Assembly (NCBI GenBank): GCA_033875255.1
Contig: JAWZSN010000027.1
Location: forward strand, 1 to 64,000
Direction of reading: 5' to 3'
DNA: 64,000 nucleotides
DNA from: Marinimicrococcus sp033875255
Lineage (GTDB): Bacteria; Pseudomonadota; Alphaproteobacteria; Geminicoccales; Geminicoccaceae
Shown piece by piece: positions 40,668 to 49,490 of this stretch. Position numbers and translations under genes: made by a program. The notes below the pieces were generated by a model that did not search any database, was not told the DNA's origin, and saw only the letters and a program-made list of their open reading frames with translations. How positions within the stretch are numbered: the stretch's first letter is position 1; the number at the start of each line of letters is the position of its first letter.

Positions 40668-41027
40668 CTATGACACGTCGCGGCCGCGGCGTCCGGCCAC
40701 CATCCTGCATGGCAGACAGAAGTCCCGGGCAAGGGTGAGGCTGTCGCCGCACCGGCCGGTGCCGGTGACCTGCCACGACGCCTCGTAGCTCTTCACGAGG
40801 AGCGGCTTTGCCCGCTCCAGATCCTCGTTCGAGGCGAGCGAGATCTCGAGGTCGCCCGTTCCGAAATGACCACTGTGGCAAACGTCCCGGGTGAAACCCG
40901 GACGAATCTCCACTTCCTCCGGGTTCACCTTGACGTAGACGAGCAGAAGGCCGGCGCGATCGGACCCCTCCACGCAGGAAAAATTCTTGATCCGGCGGAA
41001 GGCGAAATAGTTCTTTAGATTTCTCGT
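40668..41027 (-). pseudogene. C-terminal fragment of a DUF5655-like protein
   Basis: An open stretch reads NLKNYFAFRRIKNFSC, then LLLVYVKVNPEEVE, GFTRDVCHSGHFGTGDLEI and DLERAKPLLVKSYE, which I recognise as the C-terminal domain of a family of predicted transport or restriction-associated proteins (DUF5655-like). The part upstream of about 41027 is lost and replaced by Arg-rich non-homologous codons. Downstream of SYEAS the frame runs on with unrelated residues to TGA at 40668. There is no ATG in the conserved part. The surrounding 41000-41110 is AT-richer than the chromosome. It is a relic of an acquired gene. Confidence 0.6.
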
Positions 41028-41306
41028 CTTGATATCTCGCGTACGCCGCCCTGTTCGTCTACGCGGACCAATTTGAAACCGCTCATTTTACGGAGTATCC
41101 TTGTTGTGCTGCTTGCGGTCGTTGTGCGCCGTGATCACTCTTCGGATGCTCCCCTGTCATGCCTGATAGCGAGGGTGCGGCGCTGCCGCCACGGATCGCG
41201 CTTTCCATGGTGCCGGGGTGCGACGGGAGCGCCCGCGCGCCGCCGTTGCCCCGCTGCTTCGGCCGCCCTATAGCGGCTGCAACCGCAGGAGCGCAGGGAG
41301 ACGAAG

Positions 41307-42092
41307 GTGCCGAAATTCGCTGCCAATCTCAGCATGATGTTCCAGGAGGTGCCGTTCCTGGACCGGTTCGGGGCGGCCGCGCAGGCCGGGTTCTCCGGCG
41401 TCGAGTTTCTCTTCCCCTACGAGCATCCGGCCGGGGAGATCGCCGCACGGCTCGACGAGCACGGCCTGACCCAGGCGCTCTTCAACCTGCCGCCCGGCGA
41501 CTTCTCCAAGGGCGAGCGGGGCATCGCCAGTCTGCCGGGGCGCGAGGCGGAGTTCGAGAGGTCGGTGGAGACGGCGCTGGACTATGCCCGGGCGCTCGGC
41601 TGCCGGACCCTGCACTGCATGGCCGGCCTGCTGCCCGACGAGGCCGCGCGCGGCGCTCGCGAGACGCTCTACATGGCGAACCTGCGCAAGGCTGCCAAGG
41701 CCTGCGCCGCCGAGGGCATCACCTTGCTGGTCGAGCCCATCAACACCCGCGACATCCCGGGCTATTTCCTCAACTACCAGGCCCAGGGGCGGCGGATCAT
41801 CGAGGCCGTCGGCGAGGCCAACCTCAAGCTCCAGCTCGACCTCTATCACTGCCAGATCATGGAGGGCGATCTCGCCAGGCACATCGAGGCGTTCCTCGAC
41901 ATCGCTGCCCATATCCAGATCGCCGGCGTTCCCGAGCGGCACGAGCCGGACGTGGGCGAGATCAATTATCCCTACCTCTTCGAGCTGCTCGACCGTCTGG
42001 GCTACCAGGGCTGGATCGGCTGCGAGTACCGGCCCAGGGGCCGCACCGAGGATGGCCTCGGATGGTTCGCGCCGTGGCGCCGCGGAGGCTGA
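41307..42092 (+). CDS. Hydroxypyruvate isomerase / 2-oxo-tetronate isomerase (Hyi/OtnI type)
   Basis: 261 residues of the xylose-isomerase-like TIM-barrel family. PKFAANLSMMFQEVPFLDRF opens Hyi/OtnI proteins. TLLVEPINTRDIPGYFL contains the metal Glu, LQLDLYHCQIMEGDL the Asp/His, and IQIAGVPERHEPDVGEINYP the late His and Glu, the typical order. GTG start with GCAGGGAGACGAAG upstream. Because OtnK and OtnC are encoded 9 kb away, the 2-oxo-tetronate to 3-oxo-tetronate step (OtnI) is as plausible as hydroxypyruvate to tartronate semialdehyde. Confidence 0.88.
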   Translation: MPKFAANLSMMFQEVPFLDRFGAAAQAGFSGVEFLFPYEHPAGEIAARLDEHGLTQALFNLPPGDFSKGERGIASLPGREAEFERSVETALDYARALGCRTLHCMAGLLPDEAARGARETLYMANLRKAAKACAAEGITLLVEPINTRDIPGYFLNYQAQGRRIIEAVGEANLKLQLDLYHCQIMEGDLARHIEAFLDIAAHIQIAGVPERHEPDVGEINYPYLFELLDRLGYQGWIGCEYRPRGRTEDGLGWFAPWRRGG

Positions 42093-42246
42093 TTCCGCCG
42101 CGAGCCATTGACAGGGGCGCCGGACAATCGGAACCTGCCTGATTGCGCGCCGGACACGGGTCCGGCACTGCCGGGGAAGCGGGCACGTCCCTCGACCCGG
42201 CAGGGCGGTCCGCACTCGCGGGACGCCGTCATCGGGAGGAACTGAC

Positions 42247-42825
42247 ATGGCAGCTTTCCCTCGCCTCGCCGGCGCCGTATCGCTCGCCGTGCTCGCCGCT
42301 GCCGCCTTTCCGCTCGCCGCCGCCGGGCCCGACAAGGCGGCCTTGATCGAGGATGCGCTGAGCGCGGCGCCGCCGGGCGTGCGCGAGACCGCCTCGGTCA
42401 TGGCCGAGGACGGCACCATGCTCAAGGAGGGCAGCGGCTCCTATGTCTGCATGCCCACCGCTCCTGCCCATCGCGAGTTCGGCAGCCAGCCCATGTGCCT
42501 CGACGAAGTCTGGACGAAGTGGGCCGACGCGTGGATGAACAAGAAGGAGTTCTCCGCCGACAAGGTCGGCATCGCCTACATGCTGGCCGGCGACTCGGCC
42601 GGCGCCAGCAATGTCGATCCCTTCGCCGAGAAGCCCACCGCCGACAATCAGTGGGTGGTGGAGGGGCCGCACGTCATGATCCTGGTGCCGGATCCCGCCC
42701 AGCTCGAGGGCCTGCCCGAGACGCCCGAGGGGCCGGGTCCCTACGTGATGTGGAAGGGAACGCCCTACGCCCACATCATGCTGCCGGTGGCCGACCGCCC
42801 GGAGCAGCGCAAGCCGGAAGGCTGA
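42247..42825 (+). CDS. Exported protein of unknown function
   Basis: 192 residues. A clear signal peptide (about 1-26, AGAVSLAVLAAAAFPLAAA) gives a periplasmic protein. The mature part has KAALIEDALSAAPPGVRETA, SYVCMPT and PMCLDEVW (two Cys, possible disulfide), and VEGPHVMILVPDP followed by GPYVMWKGTPYAHIMLPV. This looks conserved, but I cannot name the family. ATG preceded by GGGAGG at 42235-42240. The 230 bp after it are non-coding. Confidence 0.75.
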   Translation: MAAFPRLAGAVSLAVLAAAAFPLAAAGPDKAALIEDALSAAPPGVRETASVMAEDGTMLKEGSGSYVCMPTAPAHREFGSQPMCLDEVWTKWADAWMNKKEFSADKVGIAYMLAGDSAGASNVDPFAEKPTADNQWVVEGPHVMILVPDPAQLEGLPETPEGPGPYVMWKGTPYAHIMLPVADRPEQRKPEG

Positions 42826-43053
42826 GACGCGGCGAGAAGAGTTGCCGGCGCGGGGGCGTCGTGCCGGGCGCTGTGGGTCGGGCTCCTTTTCCGGCCGTCT
42901 GGCGGCGCGTCACGGCGGGACTGCCGCAAGCCTTCTCGGGGTGCATGGGGTGCCATGCCGGCACGATCGCACACGAGGATGAAGGCGAGGTTAAGCTGGG
43001 GCGTCGCCTGACGGTGGAAGATGAAACCGGCGCGGCGCCGCGGCTGTGCCCGC

Positions 43054-44250
43054 TCAGCCCTGCCTTTCGAGCCTCTCGAGGCCCGCGAGGAAGGTGCGGG
43101 TCATGAGGGGCGCAAGCGCGCCCTGCGCCTCGAGGTCGGCGCTGCGCTCGCCGGGGACGAGCACAGGAACCGGCAGGCCGCGCATCCGCGGCATGGCGCC
43201 GAAGCCCTCGACGAAGCGCTGCCACAACGCGGCGTTGGCGATGAACGGGCCGGTCACCACGATCCGCTCGGGGAACAGCAGGCGGCAGAGATTGGCCAGC
43301 ACCCGCACGACCTCGTCCAGGGCCCGCTCCACCGGCTCGTGCGTCAGCAGATCCAGCTCGCGGGCGGCCCGGGCGAAGGCGGGCTCCTCGACCGGCAGCG
43401 GGCCCAGCCGCTCGGCCAGCGCCGGGGCCAGCGCCCAAAGCGCCGCCACCGTCTCCAGGCAGTCGCTGTCGCCGCAGCGGCAGGGCCGGCCGCGCCCGAG
43501 GCCCAGGCGCCAGTGCCCGACCTCGCAAAAGCGGCCGCGCGCGCCGTTCACGATCTCGCCGTGAGAGGCGTAGGAGGCGCCGATTCCGTAACCCCAGTGC
43601 AGCAGCAGCACCGCCTCGTCGGGGTGCTGCGCCCGCTCGATGCGGGCGGCAAGCTCGGTGTCGAGATTGCGCCCCAGCACCAGCGGAAGGTCCGATCCCA
43701 GCGCCGCGTCGAGCGAGAGATCCTTCATGCGCGGCCAGCGCGAGGAAAAGACCCAGCTGCGGGCGGGCGTGTCGAGAACGCCGGCGAGGGAGAGCGCCAG
43801 ACCGGCAGGCTCGCAGCCCGGCGGCAGCGCCGGCAGCAGCTCGTCGCGCAGGCTGCGCAGGGCCGCGACGATCTCCGCGTTGCCGGCATCGGCAGGCACC
43901 GCGATCGTGCGCTCGCGCATCGTCTGGCCGGCGAGATTGACGGCCTGGCCGCGAAACGCCTGGCTCTGCGCCTGGATCAGCACGGCGCCGTAGCGAAAGG
44001 CGTTGGCGAGAAGCGAGAGGGCAGGCCGGCCGCGGCCACCGGCACCGCTCGCCGTCTCCAGCAGGAAGCGGCTCTCGGCCAGCTCCCCCACCAGCGCCGA
44101 GACGGTCGAGGAGCGCAGACCCAGCCCTTGGGCGAGGTCGCGCCGCGAACTGGCGCGCCCCTCCGCCACAGCCTGGTAGACCCGCAGCAGCTCGCGCGTC
44201 CGGCCGCGCGGCGCCTGTGCCATGGGATCGAGGCGCAGCAGCGGCAGCAT
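43054..44250 (-). CDS. ROK-family transcriptional regulator (NagC-like)
   Basis: 398 residues. An N-terminal winged helix-turn-helix (RRDLAQGLGLRSSTVSALVGELAESRFL) precedes a ROK sugar-kinase-fold effector domain with LLLHWGYGIGASYASHGEI and the Cys-rich zinc motif GRPCRCGDSDCLETVA. ROK repressors of this type sense amino sugars or their phosphates. The ATG at 44250 overlaps the dctM stop (TGATG), so it is translated from the TRAP operon and probably provides feedback on it and on the nagB-nagA genes. An ATG at 44223 is possible. Confidence 0.88.
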   Translation of the reverse strand: MLPLLRLDPMAQAPRGRTRELLRVYQAVAEGRASSRRDLAQGLGLRSSTVSALVGELAESRFLLETASGAGGRGRPALSLLANAFRYGAVLIQAQSQAFRGQAVNLAGQTMRERTIAVPADAGNAEIVAALRSLRDELLPALPPGCEPAGLALSLAGVLDTPARSWVFSSRWPRMKDLSLDAALGSDLPLVLGRNLDTELAARIERAQHPDEAVLLLHWGYGIGASYASHGEIVNGARGRFCEVGHWRLGLGRGRPCRCGDSDCLETVAALWALAPALAERLGPLPVEEPAFARAARELDLLTHEPVERALDEVVRVLANLCRLLFPERIVVTGPFIANAALWQRFVEGFGAMPRMRGLPVPVLVPGERSADLEAQGALAPLMTRTFLAGLERLERQG

Positions 44251-45542
44251 CAGTCGAGCAGCGCCGGCAGGCCCAGCGACAGGACGGGCAGGTAGGTGAC
44301 CAGCAGCAGCACCGCCAGCATGGCGAGATAGAAGGGGGCGAAGTCCTTGAGCGCCCGCTCGACGGGCACGCCGCCGATGGCGCAGCCGACCAGCAGCGAG
44401 GTGCCGACCGGCGGGGTGCACAGGCCGATCCCCAGATTGAGCATCATGATGATGCCGAAATGGATCGGGTCGACACCCACGCTGGTGGCGATCGGCAGGA
44501 GGATGGGCGTCACCAGCAGGATCAGCACGCCCATGTCCATGAGCAGGCCCAGCACCAGCAGCAGGACGTTGAGCATCAAGAGCACAAAGACCGGCTCCGA
44601 GGAAACGCCGAGGATGGCGTCGGTCAGCATCGCCGGAATCTTGAGATAGGAGAGCAGGAAGCCGAAGGCCGAGGAGGTCATGATGATGGCCACCACCATG
44701 CCGACGGTACGCAGCGTGCCGCGCAGCACCGTCATGACCTTGGCAGCGTCCATCGAGCGGTAGACCAGGAAGGTCACGATCAGCGCGTAGACCACCGCCA
44801 CGGCCGCCGACTCGGTGGCGGTGAAGATGCCCGCCACGATGCCGCCGATGATGATCACCATGGTGAAGAGGCCGATCAGGGCCTCCACGGCGATGGAGGC
44901 GGCGCGGCGCAGCGTGTAGCGCTCGCCCTCGGGATGGCCCTGGCGCACCGCCATGATCCAGCAGATCGCCATGAGGATGGCGCTCAGCAGGAAGCCCGGC
45001 AGGTAGCCGGCGAGGAACAGCTTGCCGATGGGCAGGCCGCCGGCCGCCAGGGCGTAGTAGATCATGTTCTGGCTGGGCGGGATGAGCACGCCCTGCACCG
45101 AGGAGGTGACGGTCACGGCGACGCTGTAGCCGGGGCTGTAGCCGCGCTTGCGCATGGCCGGGATCAGGAAGCTGCCGATGGAGGCCACGTCGGCCACCGA
45201 GGAGCCCGAGATGCCGCCGAAAAGCGTGCTGGCGAAGACGTTGACCTGGGCGAGCCCGCCGCGGATGCGGCCGACCAGCACGTCGGCGAGCCGCACCAGC
45301 CGGTCGGCGATGCCGCCCTCGGTCATGATCTGGCCGGCGAGGATGAAGAACGGCACGGCCAGGAAGGTGAAGCTGTTGAGCCCGTTGACCATGCGCTGGG
45401 CCACCATGAGGGTGGGCAGGCCCAGATACCAGGCGGTGGCCAGCGAGGAGATGCCGAGCGCGAAGGCGATCGGCAGGCGCAGTGCCATCAGGCCCAGGAA
45501 GCCGCCCAGGAGGATCAGGGTGGCCACGTCGTTGACGCTCAT
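44250..45542 (-). CDS. dctM: TRAP transporter large permease (DctM family), amino-sugar cluster
   Basis: 430 residues, about 12 membrane helices. Marks: FGGISGSSVADVASIGSFL, SSVQGVLIPPSQNMIYYA, FTATESAAVAVVYAL and LGIGLCTPPVGTSLLVGCAIGG. It belongs to the SiaT/YiaN-like branch judging by the GSSVADVAS and PPVGTSL patterns. It overlaps dctQ by four bases and the ROK gene by one. The whole unit is dctP-dctQ-dctM-ROK, transcribed leftward and divergent from nagB-nagA. Confidence 0.92.
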   Translation of the reverse strand: MSVNDVATLILLGGFLGLMALRLPIAFALGISSLATAWYLGLPTLMVAQRMVNGLNSFTFLAVPFFILAGQIMTEGGIADRLVRLADVLVGRIRGGLAQVNVFASTLFGGISGSSVADVASIGSFLIPAMRKRGYSPGYSVAVTVTSSVQGVLIPPSQNMIYYALAAGGLPIGKLFLAGYLPGFLLSAILMAICWIMAVRQGHPEGERYTLRRAASIAVEALIGLFTMVIIIGGIVAGIFTATESAAVAVVYALIVTFLVYRSMDAAKVMTVLRGTLRTVGMVVAIIMTSSAFGFLLSYLKIPAMLTDAILGVSSEPVFVLLMLNVLLLVLGLLMDMGVLILLVTPILLPIATSVGVDPIHFGIIMMLNLGIGLCTPPVGTSLLVGCAIGGVPVERALKDFAPFYLAMLAVLLLVTYLPVLSLGLPALLD

Positions 45543-46090
45543 GTGAGGGCTTCCGGGGGCGAGGCTTCCGGGACGGGCGGGCTCCAGCGGCCGAGCAGCA
45601 GGTTGCCCAGCGCGTTGAGCGCCATGAGGGCGCCGCCGACGCTGGCGGGCAGATAGAGCCAGAGCTTGGGGAGCTGCGAGGCCGGCAGGATCTGGGCCCC
45701 GGCGAGGCTCACCAGGTCGCCGCCCTTGATCATCAAGAACAGAGCGAAGGTCAGCACCAGGAGCTCGGCCAGGATGTCGAGGGCGAGCGCGGGGACGCGG
45801 GGCAGGGCGTCACGCAGCGCGGTGATGGCGATGTGGCCGTGCTCACGCACGCCCAGCGCCACCGCCAGCATGCCGAACCAGACCAGGCAGAGGAGGGCTA
45901 CCTCTTCCGACCAGCTCGTCGGTCGGTTGAGCAGAAAGCGCAGGGCCACCTGCATCACCGTGACGCCGACAATCACCAGCAGCAGGGCATGGCATGCCCA
46001 TTCGGTGATCCGCGCCAGGCCCTCGAGCAGGCGGTCCAGAGCGCGCAGGGGCGGCCACGCAGGATGGCCGCCCCCGTTCTGCTTGGTCAC
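45539..46090 (-). CDS. dctQ: TRAP transporter small permease (DctQ family), amino-sugar cluster
   Basis: 183 residues with four hydrophobic segments (CHALLLVIVGVTVMQVALRF, VALLCLVWFGMLAVALGV, LDILAELLVLTFALFLM, LPASVGGALMALNALGNLLL). PTSWSEEVALLCLVWFGMLA and REHGHIAITALRDALP are DctQ signatures. It starts at ATG 46090 and overlaps the dctP stop, so unlike the other two TRAP operons no hairpin separates P from Q here. Confidence 0.9.
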   Translation of the reverse strand: MTKQNGGGHPAWPPLRALDRLLEGLARITEWACHALLLVIVGVTVMQVALRFLLNRPTSWSEEVALLCLVWFGMLAVALGVREHGHIAITALRDALPRVPALALDILAELLVLTFALFLMIKGGDLVSLAGAQILPASQLPKLWLYLPASVGGALMALNALGNLLLGRWSPPVPEASPPEALT

Positions 46091-47055
46091 TTCGCCGCCT
46101 GGATGCGGGCGATGAGGTCGGCGAGCTCGGGGAACTCGTCGTAGATCGGCTGCACCGCCTGGCTGAAGGGGGTGTTGTCGATCGTGGTGATCGTGACGCC
46201 CTTCTCCTCGACCGTCTTCCTGGCCTCCTGATTGGCCTTGGTCATGGCCTCGCGCTCGAAGAGCGCAGCCTCGCGGGCCGCCTCGGTGATGGCCGTGCGG
46301 TGCTCTTCGGGAAGGCCGTCGAAGCGCGCCTTGTTCATGAGCAGCAGGGCCGGCGGGCTGAGATGCCCGTCCTCGACATAGTTGGGCGCCACCTCGTAGT
46401 GGCCCGAGGTGAGGTAGCTCACATAGTCGTTCTCGGCGCCGTCGATGACGCCGGTCTGCAGCGCCGAGTAGACCTCGCCATAGTTCATCGGGGTCGGCGT
46501 GCCGCCCAGCAGCTCCACCATGCGGGTCGAGATCTTGGCCGGCTGGACGCGGATCTTGAGGCCCTCGAGATCCTCGATGGCGTTGATGGGGTTCTTCTCG
46601 CGAGTGTAGAAATTGCGGGTGCCGGCCTCCAGATAGTCGAAGCCCACCAGGCCCACCTTCTCGAGGTCGGCCCGCACCTCCTTGCCCACCTCGCCGTCGA
46701 GCACGGTGTATTTGTGCTCCTGGTCGCGGAAGATGTAGGGCAGGGTAAAGACGCCCATCGACGGGCTGACATTGGCCAGCACCACCGAGTTCACGCGGGC
46801 GAAATCGACGATCCCCGCCTGGGCCTGCTCGATGGTCTCGGGCTCCTGGCCGAGCTGCGCGCCCGAATAGACCTCGACGACGACCTCGCCGTTGGTGCGC
46901 TCCTTCACCAGATCGGCGAAGCGATGCATGGCGATGGTGACAGGGTTGGTCTCCGGCTGGTTCTCGGCCAGGCGAAGCACGGTCTGGGCATCCGCCGTCC
47001 AGGCCATGCCGCCGGCGGCCAGCGCCAGGGCGATGGCGGTCATCTGCTTGAGCAT
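46087..47055 (-). CDS. dctP: TRAP transporter substrate-binding protein (DctP/SiaP family), amino-sugar cluster
   Basis: 322 residues; signal peptide about 1-23 (AIALALAAGGMAWTADA). The mature N-terminus VLRLAENQPETNPVTIAMHRF, VYSGAQLGQEPETIEQAQAG, LEGLKIRVQPAKISTRMVELLGG (binding Arg) and LQTGVIDGAENDYVSY are DctP/SiaP features. AGGGAGA precedes ATG 47055. The ROK regulator behind it and divergent nagB-nagA predict an amino sugar or amino sugar-acid (for example N-acetylglucosamine-derived or sialic-acid-like) cargo. No sialic acid lyase or epimerase is present in the window. Confidence 0.9.
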   Translation of the reverse strand: MLKQMTAIALALAAGGMAWTADAQTVLRLAENQPETNPVTIAMHRFADLVKERTNGEVVVEVYSGAQLGQEPETIEQAQAGIVDFARVNSVVLANVSPSMGVFTLPYIFRDQEHKYTVLDGEVGKEVRADLEKVGLVGFDYLEAGTRNFYTREKNPINAIEDLEGLKIRVQPAKISTRMVELLGGTPTPMNYGEVYSALQTGVIDGAENDYVSYLTSGHYEVAPNYVEDGHLSPPALLLMNKARFDGLPEEHRTAITEAAREAALFEREAMTKANQEARKTVEEKGVTITTIDNTPFSQAVQPIYDEFPELADLIARIQAAK

Positions 47056-47269
47056 CTCGTGGTCTCCCTGCCAGATCGTTGACTGGCGCCTCGGTGCGCG
47101 AGCGGAGCCTGCCCCGCGCGCCGAAGTTTGGTCAACGTTGTTTTTGAACGGAGCGTGACAAAAAATAATCCGGCGAGAGCGCTGGCCAGGCTTGCCAAAG
47201 CAGCAGCCGCGTGTCTGACTTTGGGCGCCGTGCGAGCGGCTGCCTTGCAACCAGCGGATGTGGTGCTTC

Positions 47270-48028
47270 ATGGACGTGCAGATGTACGCCGACCGTCAGC
47301 GCATGGCGGCTGCCGCCGCCCGGGTCGGTGCCGCGGCGATCGGGGAGGCGATCGCGGGGCGAGGCGAGGCCACCGTGGTGCTGGCCACCGGCATGAGCCA
47401 GTTCGAGATGCTCGAGCATCTGGTGGCCCTGCCCATCGACTGGTCGCGGGTCACTGTCTTCCACCTCGACGAGTATGTCGGTATCTCGCCCGATCATGGA
47501 GCCAGCTTCCGGCGCTATCTGCGCGAGCGCTTCGTGGCGCGCGTGAGCGGGCTCAAGGAGTTCGTCGCGATCGACGGCGACGCCGCCGATCTGGACGCCG
47601 AGCTGGCCCGCCTCAATGGCGCGCTGGGCGGCCGCGAGGTCGATGTGTGCTTCGCCGGCATTGGCGAGAACTGCCACCTCGCCTTCAACGATCCCCCGGC
47701 CGATTTCGAGGCCAGCGATCCCTTCATCGTCGTCCGCCTCGACGAGGCCTGCCGCCGGCAACAGCTCGGCGAGGGCTGGTTCCCGAGCCTCGAGGCGGTG
47801 CCCGAGCGTGCCATCTCGATGAGCATAAGGCAGATCATGGCTGCCAAGGCGCTGGTGATCTCGGTTCCCGACCAGCGCAAGGCCGAGGCGGTGCGGCACG
47901 CCCTGGAAGGCCCGGTGAGCCCCCAATGGCCCGCCTCGATCCTCCAGCGCCACGAGAACTGCCACCTCTTCCTCGACCCGCCCGCAGCCTCGCTGCTCGC
48001 CAACCCGCCGGCGCTGATCGACGGATGA
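47270..48028 (+). CDS. nagB: Glucosamine-6-phosphate deaminase-family protein
   Basis: Deaminates and isomerises glucosamine 6-phosphate to fructose 6-phosphate; 252 residues. TVVLATGMSQFEMLEHL is the phosphate-binding loop. VTVFHLDEYVGISPDHGASFRRYLRERF contains the active-site Asp/His region, VCFAGIGENCHLAFNDP is a GIGxxxHIAFNEP variant (Cys where Gly is usual), and SIRQIMAAKALVISVP is the final motif. The start is uncertain: ATG 47258 is also in frame. It shares a four-base ATGA overlap with nagA. One protein of this branch may act on related amino sugars. Confidence 0.88.
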   Translation: MDVQMYADRQRMAAAAARVGAAAIGEAIAGRGEATVVLATGMSQFEMLEHLVALPIDWSRVTVFHLDEYVGISPDHGASFRRYLRERFVARVSGLKEFVAIDGDAADLDAELARLNGALGGREVDVCFAGIGENCHLAFNDPPADFEASDPFIVVRLDEACRRQQLGEGWFPSLEAVPERAISMSIRQIMAAKALVISVPDQRKAEAVRHALEGPVSPQWPASILQRHENCHLFLDPPAASLLANPPALIDG

Positions 48029-49128
48029 GCCGGCTGGTCGAGCAGGGGGCGGCCGGCGCCCGCGGGGGGCTGGACGACGGCGCCGAAGCGGGGCGGGCCG
48101 GGAGCTTCCCGTGGCTCACGGCGGGCCTGGTCGACCTCCAGGTCAACGGCTATGCCGGCATCGATTTCAACGATGCCGGCATCACCGGCGACCGGCTGGA
48201 CGTGGCGCTGGAGGCGATGCTCGCCGACGGCGTCACCACCTGCCTGCCGACGGTCATCACCGCCGAGGCCGGCATTCTCGAGGAGCGCATGACGGCGCTC
48301 GACCGGGCGGTGGCGCAAAGCCGGCTCGGGCCCGTCATGGTGCCGGGCTACCATCTGGAAGGCCCGTTTCTAAATCCGGCCGACGGCTATGCCGGCTGCC
48401 ACCCGCCCGAGGCGATGCACGCCGCCTCCGTTCCGCAGGTGGCAGCCTTGTGCCGGCGGCTGGCGCGCCCGATCCTTCTCCTGACCCTGGCGCCGGAGCG
48501 GCCCGGGGCCCTCGAGCTGGCGCGCTGGGCAGCCGGCGAGGGAATGGTCGTGGCCATGGGCCACACCGCCGCCATGCACGCCGACGTGACGGCGGCGGCC
48601 GAGGCCGGCGTGCGCCTCTCGACCCATCTGGGCAACGGCCTGCCGCACCAGCTCCACAAGCTCGACAACCCGCTCATGGCGCAGCTCGCCGAGGACCGGC
48701 TTTTTGCCAGTTTCATCGCCGACGGAATCCATCTGCCGCCCTTTGCGCTCAAGGCGATGATCCGCGCCAAGGGGCTGGACCGCTCGGTCCTGGTCACCGA
48801 CGCCGTCTCGGCGGCCGCAGCGCCGGCGGGCCTCTACGACTTCGCCGGCATGGCCATCGAGCGCGGCGCCGAGGGCGCGGTCCGCAAGCCCGGCCACGGC
48901 TATCTCGCCGGCTCCGCCCTGCAGATGGCCGACGCGCTGCGCAATGTCGTGCGCTGGGGCATCGCCGATCGCCGCGGCGCGCTCCGCATGGCCAGCGCCA
49001 ATCCCCGCCGCCTGCTGGCCCCCGGCCTCGCCCGCCACGGCATCGCCCTGCCGCCCTCGGCGGTGGCCTGGGACGAGGATCTGCACATCCTCTGGAGCGA
49101 GGCGGGCCACTTCCGCTGGCAGGCCTAG
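48025..49128 (+). CDS. nagA: N-acetylglucosamine-6-phosphate deacetylase
   Basis: Removes acetate from GlcNAc-6-phosphate to feed NagB; 367 residues of the amidohydrolase fold. LTAGLVDLQVNGYAGIDFND is the first metal region with Gln in place of the usual His, as in many NagA. VPGYHLEGPFLNPADGYAGCHP has the metal Glu, VVAMGHTAAMHADV and LSTHLGNGLPHQLH the His ligands, and VLVTDAVSAAAAPAGLYDF the catalytic Asp. The N-terminal beta-sandwich portion is short (about 28 residues before the barrel). ATG 48025 overlaps the nagB stop. Confidence 0.92.
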   Translation: MSRLVEQGAAGARGGLDDGAEAGRAGSFPWLTAGLVDLQVNGYAGIDFNDAGITGDRLDVALEAMLADGVTTCLPTVITAEAGILEERMTALDRAVAQSRLGPVMVPGYHLEGPFLNPADGYAGCHPPEAMHAASVPQVAALCRRLARPILLLTLAPERPGALELARWAAGEGMVVAMGHTAAMHADVTAAAEAGVRLSTHLGNGLPHQLHKLDNPLMAQLAEDRLFASFIADGIHLPPFALKAMIRAKGLDRSVLVTDAVSAAAAPAGLYDFAGMAIERGAEGAVRKPGHGYLAGSALQMADALRNVVRWGIADRRGALRMASANPRRLLAPGLARHGIALPPSAVAWDEDLHILWSEAGHFRWQA

Positions 49129-49490
49129 CAGGCAGCCGGGGAAGCCGCGCGCTCGGCACGGAGGCAGGCGGCATCGCCATTGTCGGGCTCGAGCTCGATC
49201 TCCGGCGTGCCATCCTCGAGGAGCTCCGATCCCGAGCCCCGGGCCTCGTCCATCTCGTCGGACCCGGTAAAGGTGAAGGAGACGCCGGAGCGTCCCTAGG
49301 CGAGCGCGAGCCCGGCCGGCAGGGCCCGGAAGGCGATCTCGCCCCGGCCGGCCGCCCGGAGCACCATCATCGCGGGCCCCACCAGGTCGAGATAGCCGCG
49401 GTCCCAGATGTCCGCCCCGACGATCCGCCAGCGGCCGACCACACGACAGTCCCTCGAGCGGTGCACCCCCAGCGGATGATCCACCGGCAA
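49125..49490 (-). pseudogene. Remnant of a conserved hypothetical gene with an in-frame TAG
   Basis: One frame reads VVGRWRIVGADIWDRGYLDLVGP, then GRGEIAFRALPAG, a TAG at 49296-49298, and in the same frame VSFTFTGSDEMDEARGSG, ELLEDGTPEIELEPDNGD. The two halves are typical of one small conserved bacterial protein of unknown function (a WRIxxxxxWDxDYLDLV ... FTxxGxDEMDE pattern), so a single nonsense change separates them. There is no good start codon or ribosome site at the 5' end (TTG 49490), and the tail runs into the nagA stop. It is probably dead. Confidence 0.6.

Noticed and set aside
42942..42956. CMGCH (haem c-type motif) in a plus-strand frame after the exported protein
   Set aside because: The surrounding frame is Arg/Pro-rich, has no signal peptide or start, and overlaps the exported protein in another frame; probably chance.
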